Assembly (NCBI GenBank): GCA_037043455.1
Contig: JAWPHD010011478.1
Location: 19,520-83,519, forward strand
Length of the DNA stretch: 64,000 nt
Direction: 5' to 3'
DNA from: Cyrtodaria siliqua
Lineage: Eukaryota; Mollusca; Bivalvia; Adapedonta; Hiatellidae
Shown one piece after another: positions 33,646-45,690 of this stretch. The notes beneath the pieces were generated by a model, which saw only the letters and a program-made list of their open reading frames with translations, searched no databases and was not told where the DNA came from. Position 1 is the first letter of the stretch, and every line of letters starts with the position of its first letter. Both the position numbers and the translations under genes were made by a program.

Positions 33646-34014
33646 TCAAGGCACGGCTGCTGATGTTGATGGTTCTAAAGTCACTTTAGTCTTTTTATGT
33701 TTTCTTTTCTTCTCTCTTTTCTTTAGTTTGTCCTCTTCACTCAGTTTTTTCTTCTTTTTACAAGAAAGTGGATTTGGCCCTTTTGTTTTTTTCTTCTTTT
33801 TCTTTTTCACAACTTCCTCTGCACCGAATGTTTCACGTTTTAATTCTTTCAACACATTCATAGAATAGTCTGACGGAGCAAGTTTCTTCTCTAGTTTATT
33901 CTCGGCCACTTTCTTAGACATACCCGCCGGAGCTTCTATTGTGATGGTGTTAAACGCAATGTACAGAAGTGGAACACCCGGCACGGAGCGGATCACATCG
34001 GAAAACTCAGGATC
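33646..34014 (-). CDS. UTP23: UTP23 exon 3 (terminal)
   Basis: Acceptor TTTTCCAG. It reads DPEFSDVIRSVPGVPLLYI, then a lysine-rich nucleolar-type tail with GPNPLS, and ends at TGA (33648-33646). Confidence 0.94.
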   Translation of the reverse strand, partial: DPEFSDVIRSVPGVPLLYIAFNTITIEAPAGMSKKVAENKLEKKLAPSDYSMNVLKELKRETFGAEEVVKKKKKKKTKGPNPLSCKKKKKLSEEDKLKKREKKRKHKKTKVTLEPSTSAAVP

Positions 34015-36947
34015 CTGGAAAACACAGATGTTGCAGTGCAGTCACACAAGTCATTTATGTTACTGTGTATAATCACACATATCATAAATCTGTCATTTTC
34101 CAGTGTATACGGTAATCACACATATCATAAATCTGTTATTTTACAGTGTATACGGTAATCACACATATTACAAATCTGTTATTTTACAGTGTATACGGTA
34201 ATCACACATATTACAAATCTGTTATTTTACAGTGTATACGGTAATCACACATATTACAAATCTGTTATTTTACAGTGTATACAGTAATCACAAATATTAC
34301 AAATCTGTTATTTTACAGTGTATATGGTAATCACACATATTACAAATCTGTTATTTTACAGTGTATACGGTAATCACACATATTACAAATCTGTTATTTT
34401 ACAGTGTATACGGTAATCACACATATTACAAATCTGTTATTTTACAGCATATAATCTGATATTACAAATCAGTTATGAAACAGTGTATAATCACATATAT
34501 TACAAATCAGTTATTTTACAGTGTATAATCTGATATTACAAATCAGTTATGTGACAGTGTATAATCACACATATTACAAATCAGTTATGTGACGGTGTAT
34601 TATCACACATATTACAAACCAGTTATGTGACGATGTATTATCACACATATTACAAACCAGTTATGTGACAGTGTATAATAATCACACATATTACAATGCA
34701 TTTATGTGACAGTGTATAATCACACATATTACAATGCATTTATGTGACAGTGTATAATCACACATATTACAATGCATTTATGTGACAGTGTATAATCACA
34801 CATATTACAAACCAGTTATGTGACAGTGTATTATCACACATATTACAATGCATTTATGTGACAGTGTATAATCACATATATTGCAATGCATTTATGTGAC
34901 AGTGTATAATCACATATATTACAATGCATTTATGTGACAGTGTACAATAACACATATTACAATGCATTTATGTGACAGTGTATTATCACACACATTACAA
35001 TGCATTTATGTGACAGTGTATTATCACACAATAAATGTATTTCGAGATGGTTGACAAACTGAACTCTAATTTGTACACAGCTATATCAATATAAGCAGAA
35101 AGTAAAACAATAAAAAAAATAATCCTTGACAGGCAATTATTTGTACTAACATGAAGTTTTAATTGTAATAAATATGCAGTATAAACCTTTTGTAGAGCTT
35201 AACCACTTGACATCACTTTGTAAGTTGCACATTTTGATAAAATACAGTAATAATGCTGTGACACTGTGTAGTCTGCGGTAGTACCTTATACATGTGCAAC
35301 ATGAAGTTTCATCTAAAAATCTGGTATCTTTTCAAATCTGAATAATATATAGTCAAATAACATCTCACCTGTGTAGCCACCATGAACTTGTGTTTGTGAT
35401 GTTTCAGCACTGACCTGATACACTTTGGTGGTGGAAGTGTGGGGTCATGTTTACACGGCTGTACGTGGAACTGACGCAGCACCTTCAGGGGGCCATACAA
35501 CAGGGTACCTGTCAAAATACGGACATGTCAGGAGTATTTTGGAGAGATGGTAATCAATGCATTATTAGTTATTAGGATTCTTGACAGGCTCACATTCCCT
35601 AACGGCTCAGGGGAATATACTCTCCAGGCAGGGAATGTGAGCCCATGTTCCCTGTCAAGAATCCTAATAACGAATTTGTCATACATCAAAGTTGTTACCA
35701 TTTTTTTAAGAAAAAAAAACAGCCAAAAACACGTTTTCATTTTTATTGCGCCAATTTCCCCGTAACGTGCCTCTAACTAGACATAGTTTATTTTCGTGAC
35801 ATCATCGCTCTAACGTCGTTATATATGGCAGATTCTTTCATAAAATAAACATATTTTATCACTATGTTAATGTTTTATTTTCTGTAAAATTGCAAAAAAA
35901 AAATATACTTACGATTATTTCAGACCCTTACACACAATGGAAAGTGCAGAAAAGCAATAGAAAGGAAACAATCGGCGGTTTCCAAAAGGAACTAATGAAA
36001 CTGACCAACATATATTTTAAAAATAAGTTGTGATACCCGCTATAAATATGTAATTACTTGTTGCAGAATTATAACTCATTTTATTTTCTTGTATATTTTA
36101 GTATAAGAGAATGAAATAAGCCATAATTTTCAACAACCGAGTAAAGTCGATCATGAATTTTTTTTATCGATTAATCAGATCAAAGGCATCACTGATTCAT
36201 GATCGATCAAATCGATTATTCGGAACAACACTAATCTAAATGGTCCTGGAAATGTAGCTAGGTTAATAGAAATGCATTAAATAAAATTTCAACATTCATT
36301 TGTTAAAGAGACTCATCAAATAATGGCAAAATTACACTACAAAGCTGTTTATTCATAACTCTGTCCAGGTGTTCAGGTCTGCATCATATAATAATGTGTA
36401 TGTGCTGATTAAAAGTATACGTTTATTCACAGGTTCTTAAATACCCGTGATTGAATATAGGTAAAATGAATTATTAGTTGGTAACTCTTAATTCCACACT
36501 CCAGTTTTGGGGTTTGGCTTGGCTGGTTCAAGCCATTTATGTTGTGTCTATAGAGTTTGGATTCTAAAAATATGTAAGTTATGTATGTACCTCGTCGTCA
36601 AAACTGAATAGGTTTAGAAAGGATTTATATTTGTAGTAAAATTTGGCTGTTGTTGGCAGGATAGCTACTTTAAGAAAGCATTATTAATGTACATGGGATT
36701 TCCAAAACTGAAAATAATACATATATCTACCTAAAGCCTCACATTCTGCGAGGACACATTTTGTTGTGAAATATTTCACCTCCGCGTCTAAATACTTAGA
36801 CAGCTGGTCCCTTATGTTGACCTTGAACTTTAGCGCAGCTTTACAAAATGTCCCATCCAGAAGTACGCTGTATGGTGGATTGAAACCAAAGTAGTTTTTA
36901 TAAAACGTCAGGCACTTCCGTTGATGTTTTTGTCGCTTCCCTTTCAT
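33646..36947 (-). CDS. UTP23: rRNA-processing protein UTP23 homologue (complete, three exons)
   Basis: UTP23 is a PIN-like, zinc-binding nucleolar protein of the small-subunit processome, needed for early 18S rRNA maturation and snR30/U17 release. Exons are 36947-36731 (217 nt), 35508-35369 (140 nt) and 34014-33646 (369 nt with TGA), all with AG/GT boundaries. They sum to 726 nt, 241 residues, against about 250 in animals. The order agrees with the family: a basic KxKRQKHxRK start, FCKAAL and TTKCVLxECEAL in the PIN-like fold, CKHDP in the zinc region, FMVATQD, VPGVPLLYI, and then a lysine-rich tail with the family signature GPNPLSCKKKKK. The start is the first ATG of the conserved basic N terminus. 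Intron 2 holds a minisatellite (34040-35035) and intron 1 holds a hairpin element (35565-35680). The reading frame is intact. Confidence 0.95.
34040..35035. repeat. 43-bp and 38-bp minisatellite in UTP23 intron 2
   Basis: The left part (34060-34450) repeats a 43-bp unit with acaaatctgttattttacag and tgtatacggtaat. The right part (about 34660-35030) repeats a 38-bp form with acaatgcatttatgtgacag and tgtataatcaca. Mixed units lie between them. Confidence 0.93.
35369..35508 (-). CDS. UTP23: UTP23 exon 2
   Basis: Acceptor TTGACAG, donor GTGAGA. It reads GTLLYGPLKVLRQFHVQPC, then SVLKHHKHKFMVATQ, which continues into exon 3 in phase 0. Confidence 0.93.
35565..35682. repeat. Compound hairpin in UTP23 intron 1
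   Basis: The outer arms ttattaggattcttgacagg and cctgtcaagaatcctaataa are exact complements. Inner arms ctcacattccct and agggaatgtgag form a second stem. Probably a small fold-back element. Confidence 0.85.
35683..36730. other. Rest of UTP23 intron 1
   Basis: AT-rich, nothing recognised. Confidence 0.4.
36731..36947 (-). CDS. UTP23: UTP23 exon 1
   Basis: 72 codons plus one base, from ATG 36947 to donor GTAGAT. It contains the basic start and LLDGTFCKAAL, the first strand/helix of the PIN-like domain. Confidence 0.94.
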
Positions 36948-37357
36948 TGTCTTTAATCAATATACTATGTCTGGAAATAAATTACAACTTAATATAAATG
37001 GAAGTCAAGAAAAAGTCAACAACATGCACATGTACAGAGCTGTAGATAATTGTTGACGGCAAAATGAAGGAGTAACAAGCAACTCATTCGGAGTAAATAT
37101 TTCCTTTAAATAGTTCATGCTTTCAAAATAGATGTGAATTTTGAAAGAAACAACTACTCAGATTAAATTGAAGTTAAGTAAAAACAAAAGAATCACTGTA
37201 TGACCTTAATATTAGACACATGCTTGGAAATTGTTTCATCATGTTAATATGGAATAAACTGTTCCACAGGACAATACATACACATATAATTCTCATGATA
37301 TTTATAAGTTATGATTTTTTGTAGTAAGTTGATGAGTAATGATGCTCACTTTTTTAA
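36948..37357. other. Region upstream of UTP23
   Basis: Presumed 5' UTR and promoter of UTP23. No distinct core promoter motif is visible. Confidence 0.4.
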
Positions 37358-37860
37358 ACAAGAGATCAATGACCGTGAAGCTCTACTGATAGGTTCTGAT
37401 AGCTAGATAAGCATTCCTGTGAAGTTTCATAAAAATCTGTCCAGTATTTTCAGAGAAGTAGTCGCTGCAAGTTTTTACTACATAACTCTATATAAACAAA
37501 GATGATTACTGGCAGCCATGTTTAATGTTGAATCAAAAAGAAAATCGATAAGGATCAACATCATGTCATGCTGATCATTTTAGAAAAAGTCCCATACCAT
37601 ATTCCTTACAGTTTTCAAGAAGTAGTCGCTACAAACTTGTTTTTTTTTTAAATCTATTTTTAGCCATGGTGGCCATCTTTAATTTCTGGCCGACCTGAAA
37701 TTTTGCTAGGAACAACTAGACATCAAGAGCAACATTCCTGTGAAGTTTCGTGAAAATCCGCCAAGTAGTTTCAGAGGAGTAGTCGCTACAAAAAAAGTTT
37801 ACAGACGGACGACAGACGGTGCACCACGGCATAAGCTCTGATCTTTGATCATTAGAGTTA
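37358..37860 (+). mobile_element. Helitron-like element, first of a head-to-tail pair
   Basis: It starts aacaagagatcaatgacc, has one or two internal units with gtagtcgct, and ends in GACGGACGACAGACGG and a terminal agctctgatctttgatcat hairpin. The next element starts immediately after with aacaagaggtcaatgacc. Confidence 0.65.
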
Positions 37861-39620
37861 ACAAGAGGTCAATGACCTTGATAGATTTTGATAGCTAGAT
37901 CAGCATTCGTGTGAAGTTTCATAAAAATCTGTCCAGTAGTTTCAGAGAAGTAGTCGCTATAAGTTGAAGTTTTTACTATATAACACTAGGTAAACAAAGA
38001 TGGCCACTGGCAGCCATGTTTAATGTCGAATGAAAATAATTTTTGACAAGGATCAACATCATTTCAGAAAAAGTCCCATATCAATATCACTTACAGTTTT
38101 CAAGAACTAGTCGCTACAAACTTGTTTTTAAAAATCTATGTTTAGCCGTGGTGGCCATCTTGAATTTCCAGCCGACCTGAAATTGTGCTAGGATCAACTA
38201 GACACCAAGAGCAATATTCCTTTGAAGTTTCATGAAAATCCGTCAAGTAGTTTCAGAGGACTAGTCGCTACAAATGTCTATTTAAACAAAGATGGCCACT
38301 GGCGCCCATGTTTAATGTCGAATCAAAATAATTTTCGACAAGGATCAACATCATGCTGATCATTTTAGAAAAGTCCCATATCAATATCACTTAGAGTTTT
38401 CAAGAAGTAGTCGCTACAAACTTTTTTTAAAAATCTGTTTTTAGCCATGGCGGCCATCTTGAATTTCCGGCCGACCTAAAAAAAATCTGGGATCAATTAG
38501 ACATCAAGAGCAACATTCCTGTGAAGTTTCATAAAAATAAGTATTTTCAGAGGAGTAGTCGCTACAAGTTTTTACTATATAAATCTATGTAAACAAAGAT
38601 GGCCGCTAGCGGCCATGTTTAAAGTCGCATCGAAATAAATTTCGACAAGGATCAACATCATGTCATACTGATCATTTAGGAAAATGTCCCACATCAATAT
38701 CACTTACAGTTTTCAAGAAGTAGTCGCTACAAATTTATTTATTTTAAATCTATTTTTAGCCGTGGTGGCCATCTTGAATTTCTGGCCATCCTGAAACTTG
38801 TCTAGGATCAACTAGACATCAAGAGCAACATTCCTGTGAAGTTTCATGAACATCTGTTAAGTGGTTTCAGAGGAGTAGTCGCTACAAGTTTTTACTATAT
38901 AATTCTATGTAAACAAAGATGGCCACTGGCAGCCATGTTTAACGTCGAATCAAAATAATGTTCGACTAGGATCAACATCATGTCATGCTGATCATTTAAA
39001 AAAAAGTCCCATTTCAATATCACCTAAAGTTTTCAAGAAGTAGTCGCTACAAACTTATTTTTAAAAAATCTATTTTTAGCTGTGGCAGCCATCTAGAATT
39101 TCTGGCCGACCTGAAATTTTGCTAGGATCAATAAGACATCAAGATCAAGAGCAACATTCCTGTAAAGTTTCATGAAAATCCGCCAAGTAGTTTCAGAGGA
39201 GTAGTCGCTACAAGTTTTTACTATATAAATCTATGTAAACAAAGATGGCCACTGGCAGCCATGTTTAACGTCGAATCAAAACAATTTTTGACAAGGACCA
39301 ATATCATGTCATGCTGATCATTTTAGAAAAAGTCCCATATCAATATCACTTATAGTTTTCAAGAAGTAGTTGCTACAAACTTGTATTTTAAAAATCTATT
39401 TTTAGCTTTGGCGGCCATCTTGGATTTCACATCAACATGAATTTTTGCTAGGATCAACTAGACTTCATGGGCAACATTTCTGTAAAGTTTCATGAATATC
39501 CATCCAGCAGTTTCAGAGGAGTAGTCGCTACAAATAAAAGTTTACGGACGGACAGACAGACAGATGACGGACGCCGCACCACGGCATAAGCTCTGCTGAT
39601 CTCTGATCAGTCAAGCTAAA
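37861..39620 (+). mobile_element. Helitron-like element, second of the pair, with five internal units
   Basis: Internal units of about 300-326 bp share aaacaaagatggcc (near 37990, 38283, 38593, 38911, 39237), gacaaggatcaacatcat and gtagtcgctaca. The right end carries GACGGAC runs and a hairpin at 39589-39617 (agctctgctgatc facing gatcagtcaagct), followed by aaaaa. No coding capacity. Confidence 0.7.
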
Positions 39621-39742
39621 AATCAGTACAGCTAAAAACTGAGGGGTTTTGTTAAAAACTGTATGAGTAAAATACTCAAAAATTCAGCTTATCTCTGCAT
39701 GTACAAATGTACGACTTATTCCTTCACGCCTGCTAAATGCAC

Positions 39743-40298
39743 TTAGGCCAAATAAAAAAAATACCTGTGTTTCCGGTGGCCCGACCGACCCTATTTTTAT
39801 GCAAAATTAAAAAAAAAAAAAAAATCAGTTTGTTCTGAACAATGATTTATCACATAGCTTTCATCATGGAAGTGAAACATAACACCATTCTATATTTTCT
39901 GTAATCCACTGGACACTGGTGGTATATGCATATTATTACCAAATTACACAGCAAAAGTGGAAAATATGTAGGTAAGCCATATGATTTGCCTGGAATGTCA
40001 TATGATACATTCAGAGTTTAACGCTTTTCTTTCAGGTAAACCATGCAATGCTAATTAACTATTAAACTATGTAGTAAAATGCATGTTAAACAAAGGTCTT
40101 CTGGTTTAAAGTGTCCTTATATCTAGGTAAACTGATGACAACACCACAGAGAAACTTTCAGTTGTACCATTAACTTGTATGGGGCTTATGAGATAGAATC
40201 TTGCAATATCTTGCTCAAAAAAAAAAGAAAATGCCTACCGACCTACCCTAATTTTTTTTAGAGCATGGAAACACGCCTATTTTTTTTTTTAGCCTTAC
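39743..40298. mobile_element. Inverted-repeat MITE
   Basis: Left end TTAGGCCAAATAAAAAAAAT then GTGTTTCC; right end GGAAACACG then an A/T run and AGCCTTA. Its left terminus overlaps the inverted repeat above. Confidence 0.6.
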
Positions 40299-40671
40299 GG
40301 TACAGTTGTCTGAATAAACCTTTAACCTGCATGCATACATTTTAAATACAATTTTGAGTTTTCAAATTTTCCTCGTTATTCTACAACAGGTTTGCATATA
40401 TTAATGGTGATATATAATCAACAGTTAGTAATATGCAAAAACAATTTATACTATTCTTATAATTAAAGATGAATGGTCACCCTTTTTGTGGTATTATCAA
40501 TTAACACATTTAACTCTTAAACGTCATATGAACATTTCTTAATAGTCCCGGAGAAAAACATAAATGTAAAACCGCAACTAAGTTGTATGTAAAAAATAAG
40601 TATTATTAGCATGACGTAGATACTACTACCACTGCAGGGAAATGAGGTAAATCTGAACTGTATAGCTGCAC

Positions 40672-40957
40672 AACTAGTAATAGATAGAGTCTGGTCTCAG
40701 CGAGTTGGCTTATTTAAACACCGAGATGGGCGTAGCCCATCGAGTTGTTTAAATAACCAACAAGCTGAGACAGACTCTATCTTTTTTGTAGCAGGGTGTA
40801 CCTAGTAACATTGTGACGTCATATTGACCGTACTCTAAATTCCAATATCCGGTAGTTGTAATACGGTGTAGCCACGCCCCCTTAGTTACCCTAAATTAAA
40901 CGATTTAATGCTCCGCATTCATCAAAGAAAATGTCACCGACCATGCTACAATTGTCA
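40672..40957. mobile_element. Palindromic-family MITE
   Basis: Head ctagtaatagatagagtctg with internal hairpin atgggcgtagcccat, then a body shared with 46565-46730 (gaccgtactctaaattcc, gccacgcccccttagtta), ending gaccatgctacaattg. Confidence 0.78.
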
Positions 40958-41136
40958 GATAATTGATAAATATATTTACCTGTGGATTAATTTACCTGTT
41001 CATCAAAAAATCTTATTCTCACTTTTCACAGATATTGCAATGTGTGAATTGTAAATATCTATTGTTGTGTATTGATTTCGATTTAAATAGACATAAACAT
41101 GTTCATGAAACAAAACATGGCTGAAGAACTTTAATA

Positions 41137-41626
41137 TTAAAGGGAATGTAGCGACACAGCCAAACAAGCTCTGTTACAGCCAAACAAGCTCTGTTACTGA
41201 GAGTTCTGAAAAACTTGGGAAAAGGTGAAAGAATTATCAAAATCGGAGCGATGAACAAAAAAGATATGAGCATTTAAAGGTTGTTCTAAAACGAATATGG
41301 GAGCTGCCATTTTTAGAACTATGACCTCATAGTTCCATATTACCATATATGGAATATTGATAAATATCATTTAAAACAAAGAAAATCACTGCAAATGAAT
41401 GATTTTTTTATACTGGTCATAAAAAGCATTATTGCCATTAAGTATTACATATTTTTCATACATTTGCTGTCATTTTTTCGCTATAAATCAGTAAATTTTC
41501 ATATTTATAAATATTCCATATATGGTCATTTATCATCCGATTTTGATCATACTTTCACCCTTATTCAAGTATTTCAGAACTCTCACTAATAAAGATGGTT
41601 TGGCTGTGCCACTACATTCCCTTTAA
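41137..41626. mobile_element. TTAA-type MITE (piggyBac-like target)
   Basis: TTAA at both ends (41137-41140, 41623-41626). The 25-bp inverted repeats start AGGGAATGTAG and continue to CACAGCCAAAC with two mismatches. A short direct duplication of ctctgttacagccaaac lies inside the left end. Confidence 0.8.
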
Positions 41627-42129
41627 TGACTGAACAAATGCAATTTATGTAGAAACACTAATGTGTCCCTTTAAAGCAATCAAGTGGTTTTCTTACATAA
41701 TTCCTTCAAAATGTAAAATAATAGTAATATCCCTTTTATAATACCTTATCGTGTACAGACAATTTCATGACAAATCAATCGGTGGAATGTTTTCTTTGAA
41801 AATCGTTTTATTGGCCGATTTGTACTCAAATCTACCGTAATTTAGAAAAGACATACGGTCAAAAATCAGCCGGATCTTTGGTTTAAATCTAAAAATCACA
41901 ATGCCAGGCCTCACTATATATTCAAAGACAACTATCTCTTCGTTGAAAATTATGTTATTAAAAAAAATGGTACAGAAATGGTGCTACAAAATAACAAAAA
42001 AATAGTTTTGTCACCAACAATGCCTATTAAATGCAGTGTAAACATTATGACATTACTCATGTAGGCATTGTTTTGTCTCTCCATTTATACCAGTGTTAAG
42101 TTCTCTGCAGTATTGATACCCTCTCTGTG
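41627..42129. other. Intergenic spacer
   Basis: Nothing recognised. Confidence 0.4.
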
Positions 42130-43599
42130 CATACTTGCCAACCATTCAGGTTTCAATAGAGGGCCACATTTAATTGAGGGCCACACAATGGCCTGAAATT
42201 GCTAGGGCATGTCTGGGGGCATGCCTCCCTGCAAAACAGTTGAAACCTCAATACCCTGAGATGTAGTTTCCAGTGTTTCAGGGCCCTGAAAAATACACAA
42301 TGTTATGCTCTAAATCCACTTTAAAGAAGGTGAAACTTAAAGTTTCCCATTCAGTCTTCTTTAGGGTGGATTCAGAGTGCAACATTCAATGATCCTGGGT
42401 TACCTAAGCGTATGGATTTTTTACATGTAGTATTTGAACATAAACCAAGGCGAAGCGCCTAGCTAAGAAATTTTAGGAACAAAGTACCAGTACCGATACA
42501 TTCGAAGAATCGCCACAACTTTGAATATTTCTCTGTTCAACAGTGATGCTGACCTGTTGAAAAATAGCGTTTCCTTTCCAAAGCATTTTGACATATCGCA
42601 GAAATATGGTTTGATCGAAATTGTTTTCTGTTTTCGGTTTCGAGAACTGCATACATCTGCCCAACCAGCTCTGAATTGTGGATAGTTATCGGAATTTAAC
42701 CAGTGAAATAACAGTTATTGTTGCTGGTTTTAGCCAAAGGTTTTCGGCAATTATTTCATTACTATACGATCAATCGATGAAAGCTATACCTCAGTATGTT
42801 GGTATTTTTTGGTGGTAATGCAAAATTCATGTCACCAAAAATTATCTTATCTGAAATTGTCTGTATTTCTAAAATAACAGTTACCACCGGAAACACAGTA
42901 TTTTTTTTATTTGGCCTAAGTGCATTTAGCAGTCGTGAAGGAATAAGTCATACATTTGTACATGCAGAGATAAGTTGGATGTTTTCCAATATGGCACATC
43001 ATGACGTCATGTCGTGGAACATTCTTTTTTTGCACTAGGGTGGACTCTTCTTTTTTTTTAAGGGAAACACTTTTTTTCAAAACAAGTTTTCTCTAGAAAT
43101 GTCCAAACAAATGAGCAGCAGTATGTGGGTAAATGTGGGGTTTGAGGGAGGTGGAGCTGCAGGTGGATGGGGTGGTAACAAAATCTGAGGATGGGCTTTT
43201 TTTCTCTCAATTTTTCTTATATTTTTTATTAGGAGTGAGTGGTAAGCCACATAATTTCAGGGGAGATAGTTTTTAAAAAAAAAAAATTGGGGTATTCTGT
43301 AATTATTCTAGGGGTGAATGCTTTTCTTTTTTTTCTGTTTGTTTTTAATCCGTTATGGGGAGGTGGGATGGATTGTTTTAGATGCCGATCAGATGGAGAT
43401 GCAAACTTGTCATAAACTACAGTACTACAGAATATTTTTCAGGAAAACTTTAAATATGTCTGTTTTGAAAAAAAAATAACAATATGTTTTTTAATATTAC
43501 ATATTTTTGATTAGTTAACAACCCTGATACCGCCACTTGTGATCACAAATAAATAAATTTGGTGCAAAAATAGTGAAAAATCGGGAGTTGGCATGTATG
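42130..43599. mobile_element. Inverted-repeat element with CATACTTGCCAAC termini
   Basis: CATACTTGCCAACC at 42130-42143 faces GGGAGTTGGCATGTATG at 43583-43599. The interior has a hairpin (42299-42390: atgctctaaatccac facing gtggattcagagtgc) and T-rich tracts. No coding remnant. Confidence 0.55.
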
Positions 43600-44005
43600 T
43601 TTGTGGAAACAAATATGTGCCTATTTATCATGTATTTCTGTATTTAAGGAGAATTTCTCATAGTCAAACAAGTTCTGTTTACGTTTACTCGATTTGTAGT
43701 CACGTTGGTCATTGCATTGTTCAGTGTTGTTTCTTAGTTGACCATCCATAACATGTCCATCAAACATGTTCATGATGTGAATTTAATATTAAATTCCAAT
43801 TCACGTCGATTTTTTTCCCTCTAAAGGGCCCCGACCCACTTCCACCAAAAGTAAAATAACACACACTGACACTATCAACAGCATGTACATAAAAGAAAAA
43901 CAAGCCACACTATTACACATTAAACATCATTCGCTGATCAAAGACGATCTGTATGGTATGGATGAGTGTAGAGGGTATGTTTTTGTGTTACATCAACCAA
44001 TCTAA
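43600..44005. other. Intergenic spacer
   Basis: Nothing recognised. Confidence 0.4.
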
Positions 44006-44749
44006 AACAAATATATAGTATACCGTTTCCAAATACGGACATTTCTAAATAATAACGTTTCTACATGGGCGCAGACATCTTGAATTGGAATGGTTTTCGT
44101 ACTATTTTTTTTAGTCTGCCCAAAATATATGATTAGGACCCAAACATTAAAAACGATTGGGAGTACGAGACTTAGGAGCAAACGCAATAGGTTTTCCTCT
44201 TTGTAGTAGTGTCGCTCCAAGCCCGAACTTGGAACTGTCGACCTGAAAGTGTCAGCGGTTTTTTGGGGTCATAATACGCTAATTCAATTTGTTTGACTTT
44301 CAAAAACGCGGCGTCATACCAGGGAGTAATTATACTCCCTACCAGGGAGTAATTATACTCCCTGAGAGTCCCATACAAATTCTACATTCATGGATATAAG
44401 TTGACTAAGAGGACTTGTGGCTGTTGATAGGTTTGGTGCAAATTTTGATAAGAAATTGACCATACCAAGAATGGTTTCTAATTCTGAACGGTTTTTGGGA
44501 TGGTTTCCATGTCATTAATGGCAGACACTTTTGATGGATCTGGTTTAAGACCATCTGCAGTCAAAATGTGCCCGAAGTATGGTACCTCTGTAACACCTAC
44601 TCTAAGTTTTTCCTCGTTAAGCTTGATGCACATTTCTCGAGCTCGTTTCATTACATTACGCAAGTTTGTGTCACGTTCCTTCTGTGTTTTACCAGTTACT
44701 AGGATGTCGTCAACTATTGAGACTATCCCATCTAACCCCTCAAAACAGT

Positions 44750-45015
44750 CGTCAATTTTCCTTTGAAAGTCATCTTAGGTTTGGTGGTGCACCGTAGAAC
44801 CTGGTTTAAATTCCTTTGAAACTCATCTTAGGTTTCGTGCACCGTAGAACCTGGTTTAACCCCCCCCCCCCCCCCCCTTTCTCCCCCCCCCCCGCCCCCA
44901 CCCCACTAATCTCGCCCCCCCCCCCTTTGAAACTCATCTTAGGTTTGGTGCACCGTAGAACCTGGTTTAACACACACCCTTAATCCCCCCCCCCCACCCC
45001 TCCCCCACCCACACT
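44750..45015. repeat. Poly-C tract and short duplications within the gypsy remnant
   Basis: The segment ctcatcttaggtttggtgca occurs near 44772, 44822 and 44934, and again at 45486. C homopolymers dominate 44861-45003. Base-level accuracy here may be poor. Confidence 0.75.
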
Positions 45016-45514
45016 TGTGTTTGTGATGTCTAATTTGACATTTTGTTCATCTGTAAAGTTGTTCTTTGCTTTTCTGTGTGTTTCTGGTTGACTGTCGTTC
45101 TTGAATGCTACTTTTCCTGTTCGATTTTTATAGACCTGAGTCCAAATGGAAGTCTTAAATATCTATGCCTTCCAAACGGGGTATTAAAGGTAGTGAGGAA
45201 TGATGACTGGTATGAAAGTTTTATATTCCAGTAGCCAGACCTAGCGTCAAGCTTCGAAAAATATCTTGCATCAGACAGCTTGGGAAATATATCCTCTAGT
45301 GTTCTTAAAGGGTAGTGTGATCTAGATATAGCCTTGTTCAGATCCTTGGGATCGATGCATATACGGAGTTTGCCAGACTGTAGCTTCTCCGCGATTACCA
45401 TGGAATTAACCCAATCGGTAGGCGTCGTGACCTTGGCACTATCCCATCTAACCCCTCAAAACATTCTTCAATTTTCCTTTGAAACTCATCTTAGGTTTGG
45501 TGCACCCTAGAAAC

Positions 45515-45690
45515 CTGGTTTAAACCCCAGCGGCCTTTTATGACACTGACCGTTCCAATGCGGTAGCCTATTATCAGCCATTTTGTGTTTGTGATGTCTA
45601 ATTTGACATTGTTTCATCTTTAAAGTGTGTTTGTGGTTGACTGTCGTCCTTGAATGCTACTTTTCCTTTTGATTTTTTTTATCCATATTG
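45515..45690. repeat. Dispersed repeat (GGAACGGTCAGT-core family), copy in the gypsy remnant
   Basis: It matches 54852-55066 in the same orientation: cctggtttaaaccc, cactgaccgttccaa, gcggtagcctatt, ttgtgtttgtgatgtc and gactgtcgtccttgaatgct. A part of it also surrounds the poly-C tract at 44850-45130. Confidence 0.75.

Larger units (their letters stand above)
39684..42977. repeat. Pair of about 90-bp inverted repeats 3.1 kb apart
   Basis: 39684-39779 and 42892-42977 are inverse copies covering ttatctctgcatgtacaaat, gacttattccttcacg, tgctaaatgcacttaggcc and tgtttccggtgg. They may be ends of one larger element or two insertions of one element with shared flanks. Confidence 0.75.

Noticed and set aside
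41395..41589. 64-codon open frame
   Set aside because: Lies wholly inside a TTAA MITE.
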